NCBI GenBank assembly: GCA_940337035.1 | Contig: CALNHX010001933.1 | Location: 127,873 to 191,872, forward strand | DNA from: Agriotes lineatus | Taxonomy: Eukaryota > Arthropoda > Insecta > Coleoptera > Elateridae | Length of the DNA stretch: 64,000 nucleotides | Reading direction: 5' to 3' | In this document: positions 41,911 through 54,079 of the stretch, in pieces | Layout of the letters: every line of letters begins with the position of its first letter | How positions within the stretch are numbered: position 1 is the first letter of the stretch | Notes under the pieces: model-generated | The model's database searches: none | Seen by the model: the letters and a program-made list of their open reading frames with translations, nothing else | What the model was told of the DNA's origin: nothing | Position numbers and translations under genes: made by a program

Positions 41911-44900
41911 ATGTCATGTCTGAGATATCGGTCATTTATCAAAATTGTCGGAGTATTAAAAGAAAACTTCAAGACTTTTTCTTATTTGGAGCTGCTGCAC
42001 ATTACGATATCATTTGTGTATCCGAAAGCTGGTCAATACAGTACATACACTCTGATAAAATTCAAATATTTACAGAATAGTACACGAAGATATAAACGCA
42101 GCAATAACAGGTAATTACAGGGAAGGTTAATTGCGTTAAAAAATTTATTAAAAATAATCGAAATAATAACTAAAAATGTTCTGTATGATGCAATAATAAT
42201 AAAAATAAAAATAAATGAAAACATGTGATTTCTTTAAATTCATTGAAACTAATGTAGATACAAATTCAACGAATGTCTACATCGTAGGGGATTTTAACCT
42301 AGGTAGTATCTGAAAGTTGAATCTTAATTCTTTTGATATAAATACGTTTGATGAGTAGCACAGAATTTTTTTAGAATTTTTGAATTTTAATTCTTTTGAA
42401 ATATGCAGTACTGTTCAAAATATAAATAACAAAACGTTGGACCAGGTAATAATTACGGAACAGAAAAAAAATATGTTGGCGTTACTAGAGCTGAACTCTC
42501 TAGTTACGGAAGATGTTTTTCACTCCACTTTAATTATTGATATCAATTTAAAATCAACAAGAAAACCAATACACACATCGGAAACAAAATAGCACTACAA
42601 CTTCAAGCATGCTAACTTCGATCTTCTTACGGACCTAATACGTAATGCGGATTGGGCCTTGGTACTACAACACTCAGACGTGAATGATGCCGTACATTAT
42701 TTTTATTCAGTGCTTCGTTTGTACCTTGATACTGCTGTTCCTAACGTAAAAGAAGTCCACGTTTCCTGTATGGTTTACAAATGAACTAAAGATGTCATTA
42801 AAACTTAAAAATTCATTAAGAAAAATTAAAAAACTCTAGTCATGAAACAAAAATTCAATAGTCGAACGAAATGCGCAAGTTAAAAAAACTTATCAGATAA
42901 TCATGTGTTAACTATATACAAAATATTGAATCTGAAGTAAACACAAGTCCTAATTTGTCTTGGTCTTATATTAAAAATGAATAAAAATCTCAATCGTTGT
43001 TTATTTCAATTAGAAGCTTAAAGACTGAGAAATAGCTAAGAATTTTTTATTGTATTTTAAATGTGTTTATAATCCAACACCTGCTGCATACGCAATCGAT
43101 AATTAAGTTCGTACCCAGAATCTGCTTAATTTAAATTTAGTTACACGCAAAGAATTTTAGTTAGCCATTAAAAAACTCAAACCAAAACGGTATGCTGGAA
43201 TATATGGCATTCCTCCTCCATGTGCAACATAACTTGAAACTGCACTACTTTACATATTCAATGTTTCCTTTAAAACTCAAGTTTTCCCGAACCACTGGAA
43301 GAGGTAATATATAACCAAATATTTAAATCAGGTGACAAATTGTATGCAATAGACTTTGGAGTCATATCAAACCCTATATTACCAACTGTCAGCGCGGCTT
43401 TGTCCCTTAAAGATCGGTATATACTAATTTGGTATATTTTGTTCACGATGCAACGTTATCGTTCGAAAATAAGAAACAGATCGATTTTGTTTATACCGAC
43501 TTTAAAAAATCATTTGACTCAGTTGACCACGATATATTACTACAAAAGCCCTATATTTACGGATTGTCGTCGGATGATATATGATTTTTTATATCGTATC
43601 TGCAAAACAGGTACTTTGTGTAAGACATGATGGTAACACCTCAGGAAAATTTATAGCAAACTCGGGAGTCCCCCAACGTGCGAATCTTGGTACAATTGGG
43701 TTTTTAACCTTTATTAACAGGGTGTATACTCACTCAGAATTTGAAAATTCCCTGCCTTTTCCTGATTTTCCAAAATTTTTCAATCAAACTTCCAGAAGAT
43801 TTTTACATACATACATACCCTAAAAGTAAATTTTTACGAGAAAGTAGAAAAACACGCAAGCTATTAGATAAACAAAGACAAGTATGTCTAACGTACGTAT
43901 ACCTGCTGCTAAGAAGCTCCCCGCGCGGAGTCTGATTTTGCGCAATTTGAACGTACTTACTACGTTTACATGATGATCTGGAAGCAAGACAAGTCAAGAT
44001 AATCCAGTTACACGGTGCCTCTCTAATTGAATACACTTTTGATAAAGTAGTTTGTTGTTTTAATTAATTTTCCCTGACTTTTTTTTTATAAATTAAGCAA
44101 ATTCCCTGACTTTTCCCTGATTCCAGAGTTAGAATGTAATTCCCTGATTTTTGCAGGTTTTTCCTGTTTTCCAGAAAGTATACACCCTGATTAATGACTT
44201 ACATGAAGTAAGTGCACATGCCACCTGTTTGCTATTTGCAGACGATATGAAATTTTACTATGAGGTTGAAAACGTATCTGATCACTTAACTTTGTAGGAA
44301 GATATCAATGATGTCTCTCTATGTTTTAATATTACCAAATGCTATGTAATGTCATTAACACTAAAATCTATTAAATTATCATACAATTCTGTGACGAATG
44401 GTGAAATCCTCAACAAAGTAGTTAATGTTAAAGACCTGGTGTTTACTATGATTCTAAACTCAAATCTATCAAAAATCAAGTTTGCGTAACTTAGGCTTTA
44501 TTATCAGAAAATGCTATCATTTTAAAGGTATTAAATTATTGAGAATTGTGTATTATGCATGCGTTAGATCTAAACTGGATATGCATATGTTGTATGGTAT
44601 CCTATTAATATAGGATCTAAACAAAATGGATTTCTGAGATATTTGTATTATGAAAAACATAATGTTTTTCCGAATTATCTAACAGTGAGAACGGTTAGGC
44701 TCTGCGAGGGATTTGAAGTACCTAGCTTGGAAGCATGTAGAAACTAAAACCTTCTAATATTTGGATTTACAATTTTCAAAATTTAATAAACGATTCCAAA
44801 CTTCTGAGTTTATTAAATTTAAAAGTTCCCAGTAGATTTACAGGGAACGCTGCTTTGTTTTATATAAATTTTTCAACATTAACGCGTAGATCTCCCATCG

Positions 44901-45076
44901 ATTGCTTTATGAAACATACTAATGAAGTGTCTGTATTATGTGGTATTGACTCTGCGCAAACACACCACCTCCTGGCCATGCAACTTAAACAATACTTCTC
45001 GATAAAAAATCCTACGCAATTAGCTTATAACATAAACCCGCTAACTCAGACACTATACTACTGTAGATCAAATTAA
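41911..45076 (+). pseudogene. Jockey/CR1-type LINE ORF2, near full length, decayed
   Basis: Domains in order across many stops and frameshifts. Endonuclease: SEISVIYQNCRSIKRKLQDF and ICVSESWS at 41915-42040, VYIVGDFNL at 42270-42300, DQVIITEQKK at 42440. Linker: HANFDLLTDLIRNADW (42608) and WFTNELKMSLKLKNSLRKIK (42770-42830). Polymerase: VYTDFKKSFDSVDHDILL (43490-43540), GLSSDDI, SYLQNRYFV, GVPQ-like box (43665-43680), LLFADDMKFYY (44230-44260) and KDLVFTM. C-terminal FLRYLYYEKHNVFPNY (44635) and an open end at 44855-45076. A MITE (43718-44189) splits the polymerase between FIN and DLHE. Confidence 0.82.
43718..44189. mobile_element. 472-bp MITE inside the LINE polymerase
   Basis: Begins CAGGGTGTATACT and ends AGTATACACCCTG. 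ATTAA is present on both sides (43713-43717 and 44190-44194), and removing one copy restores the LINE frame. Subterminal sequence repeats CCCTGACTTTT, TTCCCTGATTT and TCCTGATTTTCC. The CAGGGT end resembles hAT-like elements, but a 5-bp duplication is not typical, so the superfamily is left open. Confidence 0.88.
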
Positions 45077-45079
45077 TTT

Positions 45080-45808
45080 ATGTTGCTTTTTTCCCTCTAG
45101 ACAAGCGAATCCTTTCGTTGAATGTATATAAGGATTGGTAGAAGTTTTCTGTAATTTCAATGATTCCATTACATCTACGTTTTCAGTTATTTTTCCTACT
45201 TGATCATTTAGTTTCATATTTTTTTCCACGGAAGAGTTTTCTTCTTAGTACTTTTAGGTTGCCGCTATTTTCTATTGTTGTTGTTATGAGTTTTTCTTTG
45301 CGTCCTTCTTTAGTTTTTGTTTCATTATTCTATACAATTCTCTGCATTTATCAGAATTTCTTCTTCATTCCGCTACTAGTTGTTTTCTTTCTTCTATTGG
45401 TTGTTTAGCTTCTTTACTTATTTTTTGTGTTTGTCACTTGAGGTCAGCCATTACATTCTAAATTTCACTTGGCAGTTTAACCGTCTACAAATTCAGCAGC
45501 TGACAATCACTCATGTCACACATACCTTTAGGTCCAGCAGTGGATAGGTAATAATTTAGAGCCAACTGCCTGGGGTTGGTAGTTAAATCGTCTACCTTCC
45601 TTATTAGCTCTATTCTATTTAGGTATGACTAACTTTGACTGAAGACATAGTCAGCTGTATTTTACAGCGCATTTTGTCCAAAATTGGCATTTTTGAAAAA
45701 CCAATAACATCTACAGCCCATACTTCAAAAACCATGAGGTTTAAAGGAAAAATGGTTATCAGAGTAATTGTTGATTTTAATACGGTCTACATTTTTTATT
45801 TGATACTT
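45080..45808. other. Anonymous A+T-rich sequence
   Basis: Follows the LINE. A hydrophobic plus frame at 45160-45408 is probably chance. No recognised feature. Confidence 0.4.
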
Positions 45809-45810
45809 TT

Positions 45811-46489
45811 TACTTCCTTTTACAATAAAGGAAGTATTGGATTCACCCCAAAAATTCGAAATTGAGTTTTCAACAGATCTTCACGTTTTAGACTCCCCTG
45901 AACCCAAAAAACATATTTTTTTTCATTGGTCTGTCTGTGTGTCCGTGTGTCTGTCTGTGTGTCTGCTGTGAACAGAATATCTCAAAAACGAAAAGAGGTA
46001 TGGCGTTGAAACTTCATATATAAGTTTTATGTACAATCTAGATGCGACAGCAAGCTTTTGAAGAAAATCGCATAACCGGAAGTAGGTGTTTACTCTTGTG
46101 ATTTTTCAGTTTTTTTTTGGGTTTTTTCAAAAACGGCTCTAACGATTTTTTTCAAACTTCTCATTTTTATTACATTTTTAATGTGTATTGATGTGAGATA
46201 AGTGATTTTCCAGTTGAATACTTCTAAAATGGGTATCTTTTGTTTTTTTTCAATTTTTTTATTAACTCCTATTTTAAATAAATCACCCGGTATATTATTA
46301 CATTTTTGAATTCAGATTAAAATTATAGAGAAAATTTGTCTCTTCACCTAACGCTCTATTTTGTACCGTTTTTGTAGAATTTGTAATTTTTTTAAAAATT
46401 TTACAAATGCTTACAAATTAAAAATCAAATTTTTGGCTATAATTATAAGATCACTGTAAAAGGAAGTTGTGTGCGTGTATCACACCAGG
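45811..46489 (+). repeat. Dispersed repeat family R650, copy 2 (full)
   Basis: Inverted relative to 54894-55532. Starts ACTTCCTTTTACAATAAAGG and ends AAAAGGAAGTTGTGTGCGTG, TATCACACCAGG. The first 24 bases form a hairpin by themselves. Both ends carry ACTTCCTTTTACA as a short terminal inverted repeat. Non-coding, with a GTCTGTCTGTGTGT microsatellite near 45932-45965. Confidence 0.88.
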
Positions 46490-48385
46490 TTTTTTATATC
46501 TGCAGCGATTAAGGAATTATAAAAAATAACTAAAAATCTGTCGCCATTTTTTAATATGGCTGCTGTAGCACAGTTTCGATTTTATGGGTTTTTCAGTACC
46601 GTCACTAAAAAGGTAAATACACATTTCTAACAAATTCCTTGCTTGTAAATTTTTTTTCAAGTATTAACCTATTCTTCTTGCATTGTAAGTAAAATATAAA
46701 CAAATACACAAGGAAAAACAGGATCCAGCTTTTTATGTTTGCAAGGTTGGTGACAGTCAATATTTCGCTAAAAAATGGTTGATTAAATTAATTTGTCATG
46801 GTGTTTGAAACATTGCAAAAGCTTCAGATTAATGTTCCAAGTTGATCTATTTATAATTTTTGGGCGAAATCTCTTTTAAACTACAAGGCTCTTCCGGGTC
46901 ATTGGTCGTATTTGGTTGAATATAGCCCAAGCTTGAATATAGAAAGCGAAGCTGTTTACACCAAATTTAACTTGAAATATTTCCTACGTCCGCTGATTCT
47001 TGTTATTCCAAACTCCGACTGCTAGGTAGATTATACTGAAAAACTTCTAGAAAATTTGCTACGACTTTTCTTTCTCTCCCGCAAACCTTTTTGTATAAGT
47101 AGGTAATATTTCATTAGCTTCCCTTCAAAGAAAACCAGCCTATGAGAGCTGCTGTGATAAAGATTGATCTTGTCAGTGGAATTTTTATATGCTTTAAATA
47201 AATTGGCGGCTGTTCCAAGTATACAAATGGAAAAGTTCAACGAGCAGACGGATCTTTCGATTATTTGGATTCCGTCAGGCAAGAGAAAATGATAATTTTT
47301 CTTGCACTGCTCACAAAAGGGGCGATAATATTATCCGAACCCGACGGGACACAGAGCTTTATATATTGTGGCTCCTCCAAAATGGCTTTCTTGCCGGCGC
47401 ATTGAAGCCTTCACTTCAACAAGTACCGACATCTGTATTTCCATTGAAAGTCTCTAAAAGGGAGCGTGGCAATTCCAGCGACTTTGGGGGATTTGCGAAT
47501 TCGGAAAGCGGCCCGAAAAACGCTCACATCGCGTGAATGTCTGCATAAAATATGTGGACATCGATGCTTTATTTCTGGTGCCGCCCTATGAAATATTTGT
47601 TTGTTATTCCCGAGTTTTATGGAACGTCGAATGCGGATAATGAATAGGAATTGTCACATGTGGTGGGAACGGTGAAATATGGAGGGTGCAGGGCTGGTTT
47701 TGCTGCAACCCGAAAGCGCTCACGCCTCGCGAAAATTAAACTTTAAATGGGCTCAGAGATGAAAATCGCCATTGTGCTTGCAGAAACGCCGGTTAATAGT
47801 TCACAGGGAAGATATGAGGGATTTTATGGAGGGTGAGCATGCTATTGTTTCTGACTATGAGAGCTGAAATTTATTAGGAAGGAGCGTAGACAGGTATGGA
47901 GCTGCAACTGCTTTCGCTTTTATAAAGTATGTTATATAGTCAGAGGTCGATACATGAGGAATACGGACCTTTGGTACCAAAGCACTTTCACTCTTTATTA
48001 GTTATTAGTTGTTTTGAAACGGATCGTTTGTCTGGTATTTGCAAATCCTCAGCATCGTCTTCAACAAAAGTTCTAGTTACCATTGTGTTCTTCGTTGGAA
48101 TTTGACTGACTTTATAACGGCTTTCCATCTCCATGCATTCTTCTCTTTCTTTTCCTTAACATTATTTGTCTACGATTTACTAGATACCTCTCCTACTTTT
48201 GTTTCTGGCATATCTTCTTACTACTGCCATGACAGTTTAACGATCATACACATTATCATATTGGCTATCTTGATTCTGTTGGCAGCTACCCTTTATTATT
48301 TCTTCCCGTATCTACTATTATCCATCCTCGTTTGTTTTCATTTAATTTCAATTGGTGTCTTTTGAAAGAGTCTGCGAACCCATCT
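46490..48385. other. Anonymous sequence; mixed-composition island 47280-47880
   Basis: 47280-47880 is less A+T-rich and without repeat hallmarks, possibly single-copy host DNA. A minus frame at 47282-47031 (83 residues) and a plus frame at 48039-48365 show no domain. Confidence 0.35.
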
Positions 48386-48389
48386 ATGC

Positions 48390-48500
48390 TAAATGATTGG
48401 TAGGAAATGGCCACACCACTTCAATTTTCTGCGTTCTATTCTTTCTTCATTGTGAGTTGCTAATCTCCCATTGGGTACCTTACCAGGTCGTGGACAGGGG
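48390..48500 (-). pseudogene. LINE C-terminal scrap (RTE-like)
   Basis: The minus strand reads NEERIERRKLKWCGHF and a following RW..RLFQKTP, the GH box of RTE-like ORF2 C-termini. Only this box is clear. Confidence 0.5.
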
Positions 48501-49080
48501 AAAGTCTACTGAGGAAATTAAATAATCTGAGTTGACCAACACTAGCACAAAACTGATAAACGGCAGCAGTTTCATCAAAAGTATGCAGTATTCGATAGCA
48601 AAAGGTGCAGCTGTAACAGAATCAATGATCTCCACACTGGGATATTCTCGGAATTTCTCTACTCTACTAATGTGCAAATTCCCCTCTAGAGCTGACGAAA
48701 AATATAAATAGGCCTTCAATCAAGGACACTTATTAAGTGAGGAGAAGGTATTACTAATCTCTCAGTCGTGCAAAATGAAAAACAACACCGAAGCGATTAA
48801 GATGTACGTCGAAGGAGAAATGTGGAATGTATATTGATATTATGGGTCTGAGTGTCAAATGATGAGGTTCTGGTCAATCTAAATACTAATCGAGAATTCA
48901 TCTATTTTGTAACTCTTATTTTTCTGCAATAATAACCATAGCAGCAAAAGCTAAACCTGGGTTTCCATTGGTCGAAATCAAAATGCACATTGCCATTTTG
49001 TAGTTTGATACCTTCTCGATTCTTCTCGACCTCCTCGATTAAGAATAAGAATAAGAAAAAGCGCTTCCAAAGCAATAGAA
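48501..49080. other. Anonymous sequence
   Basis: No recognised feature. Confidence 0.4.
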
Positions 49081-49084
49081 TAAA

Positions 49085-49585
49085 AAATTATGTATGTAAC
49101 TCGTAGGATTGCAGAGTTTATTTATGTGCCTCGCTCGCTGCGCATGCTTTGCTCGTCCAAAAAGTTCTGAATTTCGTACTTGTAACGTAAATAGCTATTT
49201 TGGTACACGCTCCGCAAAATGACACTTCAACAGGCTCCTTTGAGTCCGCAAAATACTATTTTAGCGGACTAGCGGAATAGTACCTTAATGGATTTTAACG
49301 GACTGAGTTAAGAACTTTAATAGGTGTTAGCGGACTAAAAGTTAACTTAGCAACACATTAGAAACATGATTTTTTTAAATTGAAAATAATCTACATTTTT
49401 CTAACTTATAGCAGACAATTTGCAGAGCAGATACCAAAAAATCTTGTATGCATTATGTATGCAAATAATTTTAGGGGACTCCTCTCATTAAAGACTCGGC
49501 TCCTTCGTCGCCTCGTCTTTAAAAACGATTCGTCCCGTAAAACTCCATTTTGCGTACTTGATACATAATATACTATTATCGTTTT
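49085..49585. repeat. Possible MITE with imperfect inverted ends
   Basis: TTATGTATGTAACTCGTA at the left and the inverse of TGCGTACTTGATACATAATA at the right are partly complementary. The interior has AGCGGACTAGCGG-type short repeats and CTCGCTCGCTGCGC. Weak. Confidence 0.35.
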
Positions 49586-50786
49586 GCCTTTTTGTAACAA
49601 TCCTAAGCTGAACGTCTTTTAAATCTAATACTGGGCAATTCCTTTAAGTAATATCTATTGTTTTCACTTCCAAATTTTGATCAAATTTGTAATATTCACC
49701 TTGGAAACTCTTATTTTACTTCTTTATGAACATTTTGTGTATTAACTGGTTTTTGGTCAGCTTGCATTTTATATACATATAAATAATATCACTAATATGT
49801 TTTAGCATCCAAGGATCGATTTCAGTTTTGACTACAGAAAATTTCTGTAACATATTCTCTGTGAATTCTTTATCGAACGCTCTCCACGCTCCGGGTGGCA
49901 TTCTTTGTGACAGGTCTAGTTCTACTTCAATTTCGCGTATACTTCGACTGTATCATTAACCTTTGTTTTTGTCTCTGGCATATGTTTTTCCATTGCTCTT
50001 TGGGATTTTATTATTTTGACTGAGTTGACTTTAGTAAAGTTCGAGTCTAAGTTTATTTGTTGGAGGATGACGATATTTTGCATGCAGATTATATATTTAC
50101 CTGGCATGAAACCGCTGACAAATATATACAGTGTAAGCACCTTAAAAAAATTAAGTTTTGTTTATTTTTTAGTTAACTTTGAAATAGATGGAAGTAACAA
50201 TTTTTACATAGGTCAGGCTTTACATTTTCCGAAAATAGAACGCAACAGATATAGGCCATTCAGGAAACAGAAAAACATTAAAAAAATTTTGAAGTTGGCA
50301 TATACATAACATTTTTGTGCTAGGGATTCTGTATTTTGTTTTGCAAAGGTTTCAACATCTGCATAAAGGCGACGTTGAATTTAATAATATCAATTAACAA
50401 ATCTCATTATTTCAGTGTCAAAGTACATATTATACTGGAAATTCTTGCCTGAACTTTTATAAAATGTAATAGCAATACCTATTAATAAATGCTACATCAA
50501 TAATATCCAACACAGTATTTGTTTAACATCCTCAAAAGTAGTTATGTCGGATACTAATTAAATGTCACACTCTTAACCTATTTGTTTTAGTAACTTTTTG
50601 TACCTACATTCCTAGACAAAAGCTGAATTTTGGGAGTACACTCATGAAATTTTAGAAATCAAAGGCCACTTTGTGTTTTTATGTTTAGTGAACAGACTAT
50701 ACAGAATAATGTCACAGAAGAGTCAAAACGTTTCAACAATAAGACCGTTCTGTTCAATAGAGGCGCGCTGCGCACTCATTCCAGTA
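49586..50786. other. Anonymous sequence with one unplaced minus-strand open frame
   Basis: A minus frame at about 49950-49716 reads IREIEVELDLSQRMPPGAWR and continues AFDKEFTENMLQKF to a stop, with protein-like composition but no family I recognise. It may be an exon or an old transposon fragment. Confidence 0.3.
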
Positions 50787-50802
50787 AGTCTGAATCGGAA
50801 AG

Positions 50803-50945
50803 GGACGTTTAGGCGCGCACCTTTAGCCGCGCATTATTAGGCGCGAGCTTTTAGGCGCGAATCTTTTAGACGCGGACGCTATTAGGCGCCTGGACCTTTA
50901 GGCGCCACAACTTTAGGCGCGGAGACAGTTATGCGCCACATGAAA
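50803..50945 (+). repeat. Left-arm TTTAGGCGCG array
   Basis: About nine units spaced 14-17 bp with variants TTTAGGCGCGC, TTTAGCCGCGC, TATTAGGCGCGA, TTTTAGACGCGG, TATTAGGCGCCT and AGTTATGCGCC. Confidence 0.9.
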
Positions 50946-51432
50946 GAAATTCACATTATTCTTGATTTTAAAATTTTTTGTTACTTAATTATTGCAGTCA
51001 TTATTGTTGAAGAAAAATTCAAACCTTTATAAACAATATATATTCAGCTTTTTACGAGCCTTCTTCAGTGTGTTCAGTGTTCAGTGTAAAGTTGTACAAA
51101 TTTACATATTGAATTTACATTTCATCGATTATGAACAATTAGTTATTTACTGTTTGTATATGGATAGTTTAACGTAGTGAAATTATATGGTGTGTATAAT
51201 TCCAACACGTTAAACTACCCATATACAACATGTAAATAACTCATTTTTCATAATCGATGCAATGTAAATTAAATATGTAAATTTGTAAAACTTTAACACT
51301 GAAGAAGGCTCGTAAAAGCGCCAAATACATATTGTTTATAAAGGTTTTAATTTTTCTTCAACATTAATTACTGTAATAATAATTACCCAACAAAAAAAAT
51401 TGAAATCAATTTCTTTCATGTGGCTACTAACT

Positions 51433-51541
51433 GTCCCCGCGCCTAAACGTCCAGGCGCCTAATAGCGTCCGCGTCTAAAGCGCTCGCGCCTAAAAGTGCG
51501 CGCCTAAATATGCGCGCCTAAAGAATCGCGCCTAAACGTCC
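51433..51541 (-). repeat. Right-arm TTTAGGCGCG array
   Basis: About seven units in inverted orientation. It has one or two units fewer than the left arm (the left-arm unit GGACCTTTAGGCGCCACAAC has no partner), so array length has drifted between arms. Confidence 0.88.
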
Positions 51542-51548
51542 TAGACCG

Positions 51549-51635
51549 AGTCTGAATGGCGCAGTACGACAAGTCGATGTGGTTACAATGGCTACGCAGA
51601 TGCGGCTGAGGTCCAAACCCCAGCGGGGTAAATTT
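51549..51635 (+). mobile_element. Probable tRNA-derived SINE head
   Basis: TGGCGCAGTACG at 51557 fits a tRNA A box (TRGCNNAGYNGG) and GGTCCAAACCC near 51610 differs from the B-box consensus GGTTCRANNCC at one position. The spacing is tRNA-like. The foldback element sits just ahead of the A box, at the start of this head. Confidence 0.5.
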
Positions 51636-51639
51636 TTTA

Positions 51640-52735
51640 AAATTTTCAAATTGATCTAATTTAATAAAAATTGTGCGGGGGAAGTTTCGTGTAAACCCTT
51701 TTACAGATTTTTTACTCATATATTCAATAACATTTAACTAAATAATTTGGACCTTTGGGCCTTTGAAAATCTACCGTTAATAAAAGTATGCATAACAATT
51801 GCTTTTTTCAAAGTTCGATTATAGCTTTGCTCAGTTAGATTTATAAAGTTACTTGGTAGACCTTCTACAAAATATATGGAGAGCGATGAAAAACCAAATG
51901 CATACCGTAAAACTGAAGGACAACCAGAATAGTAGCCTCAGTTAAACCAATAGCCAAATTAAATGGTTTTGAGGTGGTCACGCAGCACATCAGATCATGG
52001 ATCGGTAAAAAATACTAATTATACAACAGTGACTATCTAGGACAGAAATGTGGGAAAACAACAAAGAAGGTTGTTTTATGACATAAAACAAATTGCGGAA
52101 AGCCTATGGTGCAAATACCATAAGACCGAGAAAAAAATTAAACTTAGCTCTCACAATAATCTTCAGAAATAAATGGATATATGCTGATGAAGAAGAGGAA
52201 ATGTATTTGCAACCATCTTAACAAGAGTGTATGTTTTTCTAATATTCTTTGTAGACGTAGACTGGAATCACTTCTTTCTAAGTGTAACAGGCGATGGGAC
52301 TTTTATTGATTTAGTCAGTTGTTGCATATGTTTTAAGTCTTTCTCTATTGTTGGTACCTGACATAATCTTCACTATACACTTGTCATCGTTATAGTTGCA
52401 AATATATTCGATGACAGTGAGACCTCATAGTCTACTACGCAATATTACCATAATCGAATTTTACAGTTCTTTATTCCGATGTGTTTTCCCTATTTTACTG
52501 TCATATTTATTTTACAAATAAACTACAGAAATCACAAAATGTACCGGAATTCATTCTGTAATTACATTAAAGTAATAATACGTATACCACAAAATCAAAA
52601 TACGCATCGACAGTAGACAGAAAACTAACAAACACTCCGTAGCTTTTAATCGATTTGTGAGACAAAGCTGCCTGCTGTTACTTACCCTTTTCATCCCACA
52701 TTTAGATGATATAGTAACGAAATTGGGAGTATCAT
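51640..52735. other. Anonymous A+T-rich sequence
   Basis: No recognised feature; may include the body of the SINE at its start. Confidence 0.4.
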
Positions 52736-52739
52736 TAGA

Positions 52740-52895
52740 AGAAAGCATTCAAATAAATAACAAAATCCTTATTATTTGCATATGTAGTTACAACAAACTC
52801 AGAAAGTAAGCCCCAAAGAAAACTTTATGAGCTTAACACTATGGCCAAGAAATGCAATTACCCCATTTCATAAAAAAAACTATGGCATTCTACAG
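52740..52895 (+). pseudogene. LINE polymerase scrap, plus strand
   Basis: Frames read SYNKLRK and then YELNTMAKKCNYPIS and KKTMAF, resembling the stretch after the YADD box (LYxLNxxxKKYNxKISxxKTKxMAF). Short and frameshifted. Confidence 0.45.
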
Positions 52896-53105
52896 AAAAC
52901 GCCAGCCTTTGCCCCGTAAGTACTGATGCTTTTAATAGTTGTCTTATCAATTCTCTTCTTTGTGTTTCTAGTTAAATGTTTCCCCCACAATATTAAATTT
53001 AAACTTCTAATTATATTTCTGCCTTGGTTTATTTTATTTCTTATGTCATTTCATGTGGCCCTTTCTTCTGCTATTGTTACGCCTAAATACTTATAACTAT
53101 AAGAT
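52896..53105 (-). pseudogene. LINE thumb scrap, minus strand
   Basis: The minus strand reads YKYLGVTIAEERAT, KINQGRNIIRSLN, ILWGKHLTRNTKKRIDKT and KSISTYGAKA, matching the YLGVTI...INQGRxAIxxLNxILW...KKRIYxTIVKSIxTYG segment of LINE ORF2. Confidence 0.72.
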
Positions 53106-53109
53106 GATT

Positions 53110-53900
53110 TTATCGCCTTCTTCTTCTTAAAGTCCTTCTCCTATCGGAGGCTGGAAATCATCATCGATATGCGAACCTTATTTGCAGCTGCTCGGAACAG
53201 TTCGATACTGCTGCAGCCAAACCAATCCCTCAAGTTTTTCAACCAGGATATTCGTCTACGTCCAACATTCCGTTTTCCTTTTATTTTTCCCTGTATTATC
53301 AGTTGAAGCATGGCGTATTTGGTTCCTCTTGTTACGTGGCCTAGATATTCTATCGCCATCTCTCTTTAATTCACCTAATATCTCATTATCAACAGGCCTG
53401 TCTTACCCTTTTCATCATATAGTTTATATCCTGTTCATCTTCTCGCATTACTATTTGGTCATTTGCAAACTATACGGAGTTTATGAAAATTTCGTTTATC
53501 TTAATTCCCATGCAGCCATATCTCTTGTGCCAATCCTTAACCGCATGCTTTAAGTACATATTATATAAAAAGGATGATAAGCAGCTACCCTGTTTCAAGT
53601 TTTCTGTAACCCCATTAGGTTCTGATAAGTTATTCCATTATACTACATTGACATCTTCGCTGAACATGTCCTTTATCATTTGTAGGTAGCATATTTAAAT
53701 GTATTTCTATTTTCTAAAAATTTAGATAATTTACTGATTGAGATGCTATCGCACGCTGTTTTAAGTCAACAAATACTTTTTGCAAGTGTCTTTTCTGTTA
53801 TATGCGTAAAGTAAAAGGTTGTCGATTCAGGAACAACCTCCTCAGCACCCACTTTGTTCTTCTGACTCTTCAACCTCGCGGTGTTTTCTATTCGTGAGAA
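53110..53900 (-). pseudogene. LINE polymerase and C-terminal relic, minus strand
   Basis: From 53800 down: FVDLKQRA (compare FIDFEKAF), a GLKQG..LS...YNMYLKHAV region near 53600-53530, FANDQIVMREDEQDINYMMK near 53470 (the YADD box as FAND, so a catalytic D is lost), and at 53359-53141 YLGHVTRGTKYAMLQLIIQG, GKRNVGRRRISWLKNLRDW and ELFRAAANK. The latter is the very common LINE C-terminus of insects. The expected thumb segment between them is missing here but lies just beyond, at 52896-53105. Confidence 0.78.
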
Positions 53901-54079
53901 TACTTTCATATAAGCGGAGAAAAAAACTTGCTACACTTAGACCCGTGCAGTTTTTAGATTTTGTTTTATCTACTTTTTCATTGCGGAATATTATAATGGA
54001 TGTTCATTCACAACCATATATGTAATAAGGTCATTACTGACTTTTAAAGTATTGGAAAATAAACCATTACCAACTTTTA

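Larger units (their letters stand above)
50796..51548. mobile_element. Foldback (FB-like/Mutator-type) element, full palindrome
   Basis: A 753-bp element that is one inverted repeat from end to end, with the centre near 51190. A 9-bp duplication AGTCTGAAT flanks it (50787-50795 and 51549-51557). The ends read CGGAAAGGGACG and, inverted, CGGTCTAGGACG. The outer part of each arm is a CpG-rich array of TTTAGGCGCG-type units; the inner part is A+T-rich and well matched (for example ATCGATTATGAA and TATATGG.TAGTTTAACGT in both arms). It has no protein. Drosophila FB elements share the same three traits: long palindrome, tandem arrays in the arms and a 9-bp duplication. Relation to them is inferred from architecture, not sequence. 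Confidence 0.9.

Noticed and set aside
45160..45408. Membrane protein gene
   Set aside because: Hydrophobic translation is expected from T-rich sequence; no start context or homologue evident.
50992..51177. Small protein encoded by the foldback arm
   Set aside because: The frame lies in the A+T-rich palindrome arm, has no homologous frame in the opposite arm and no domain.
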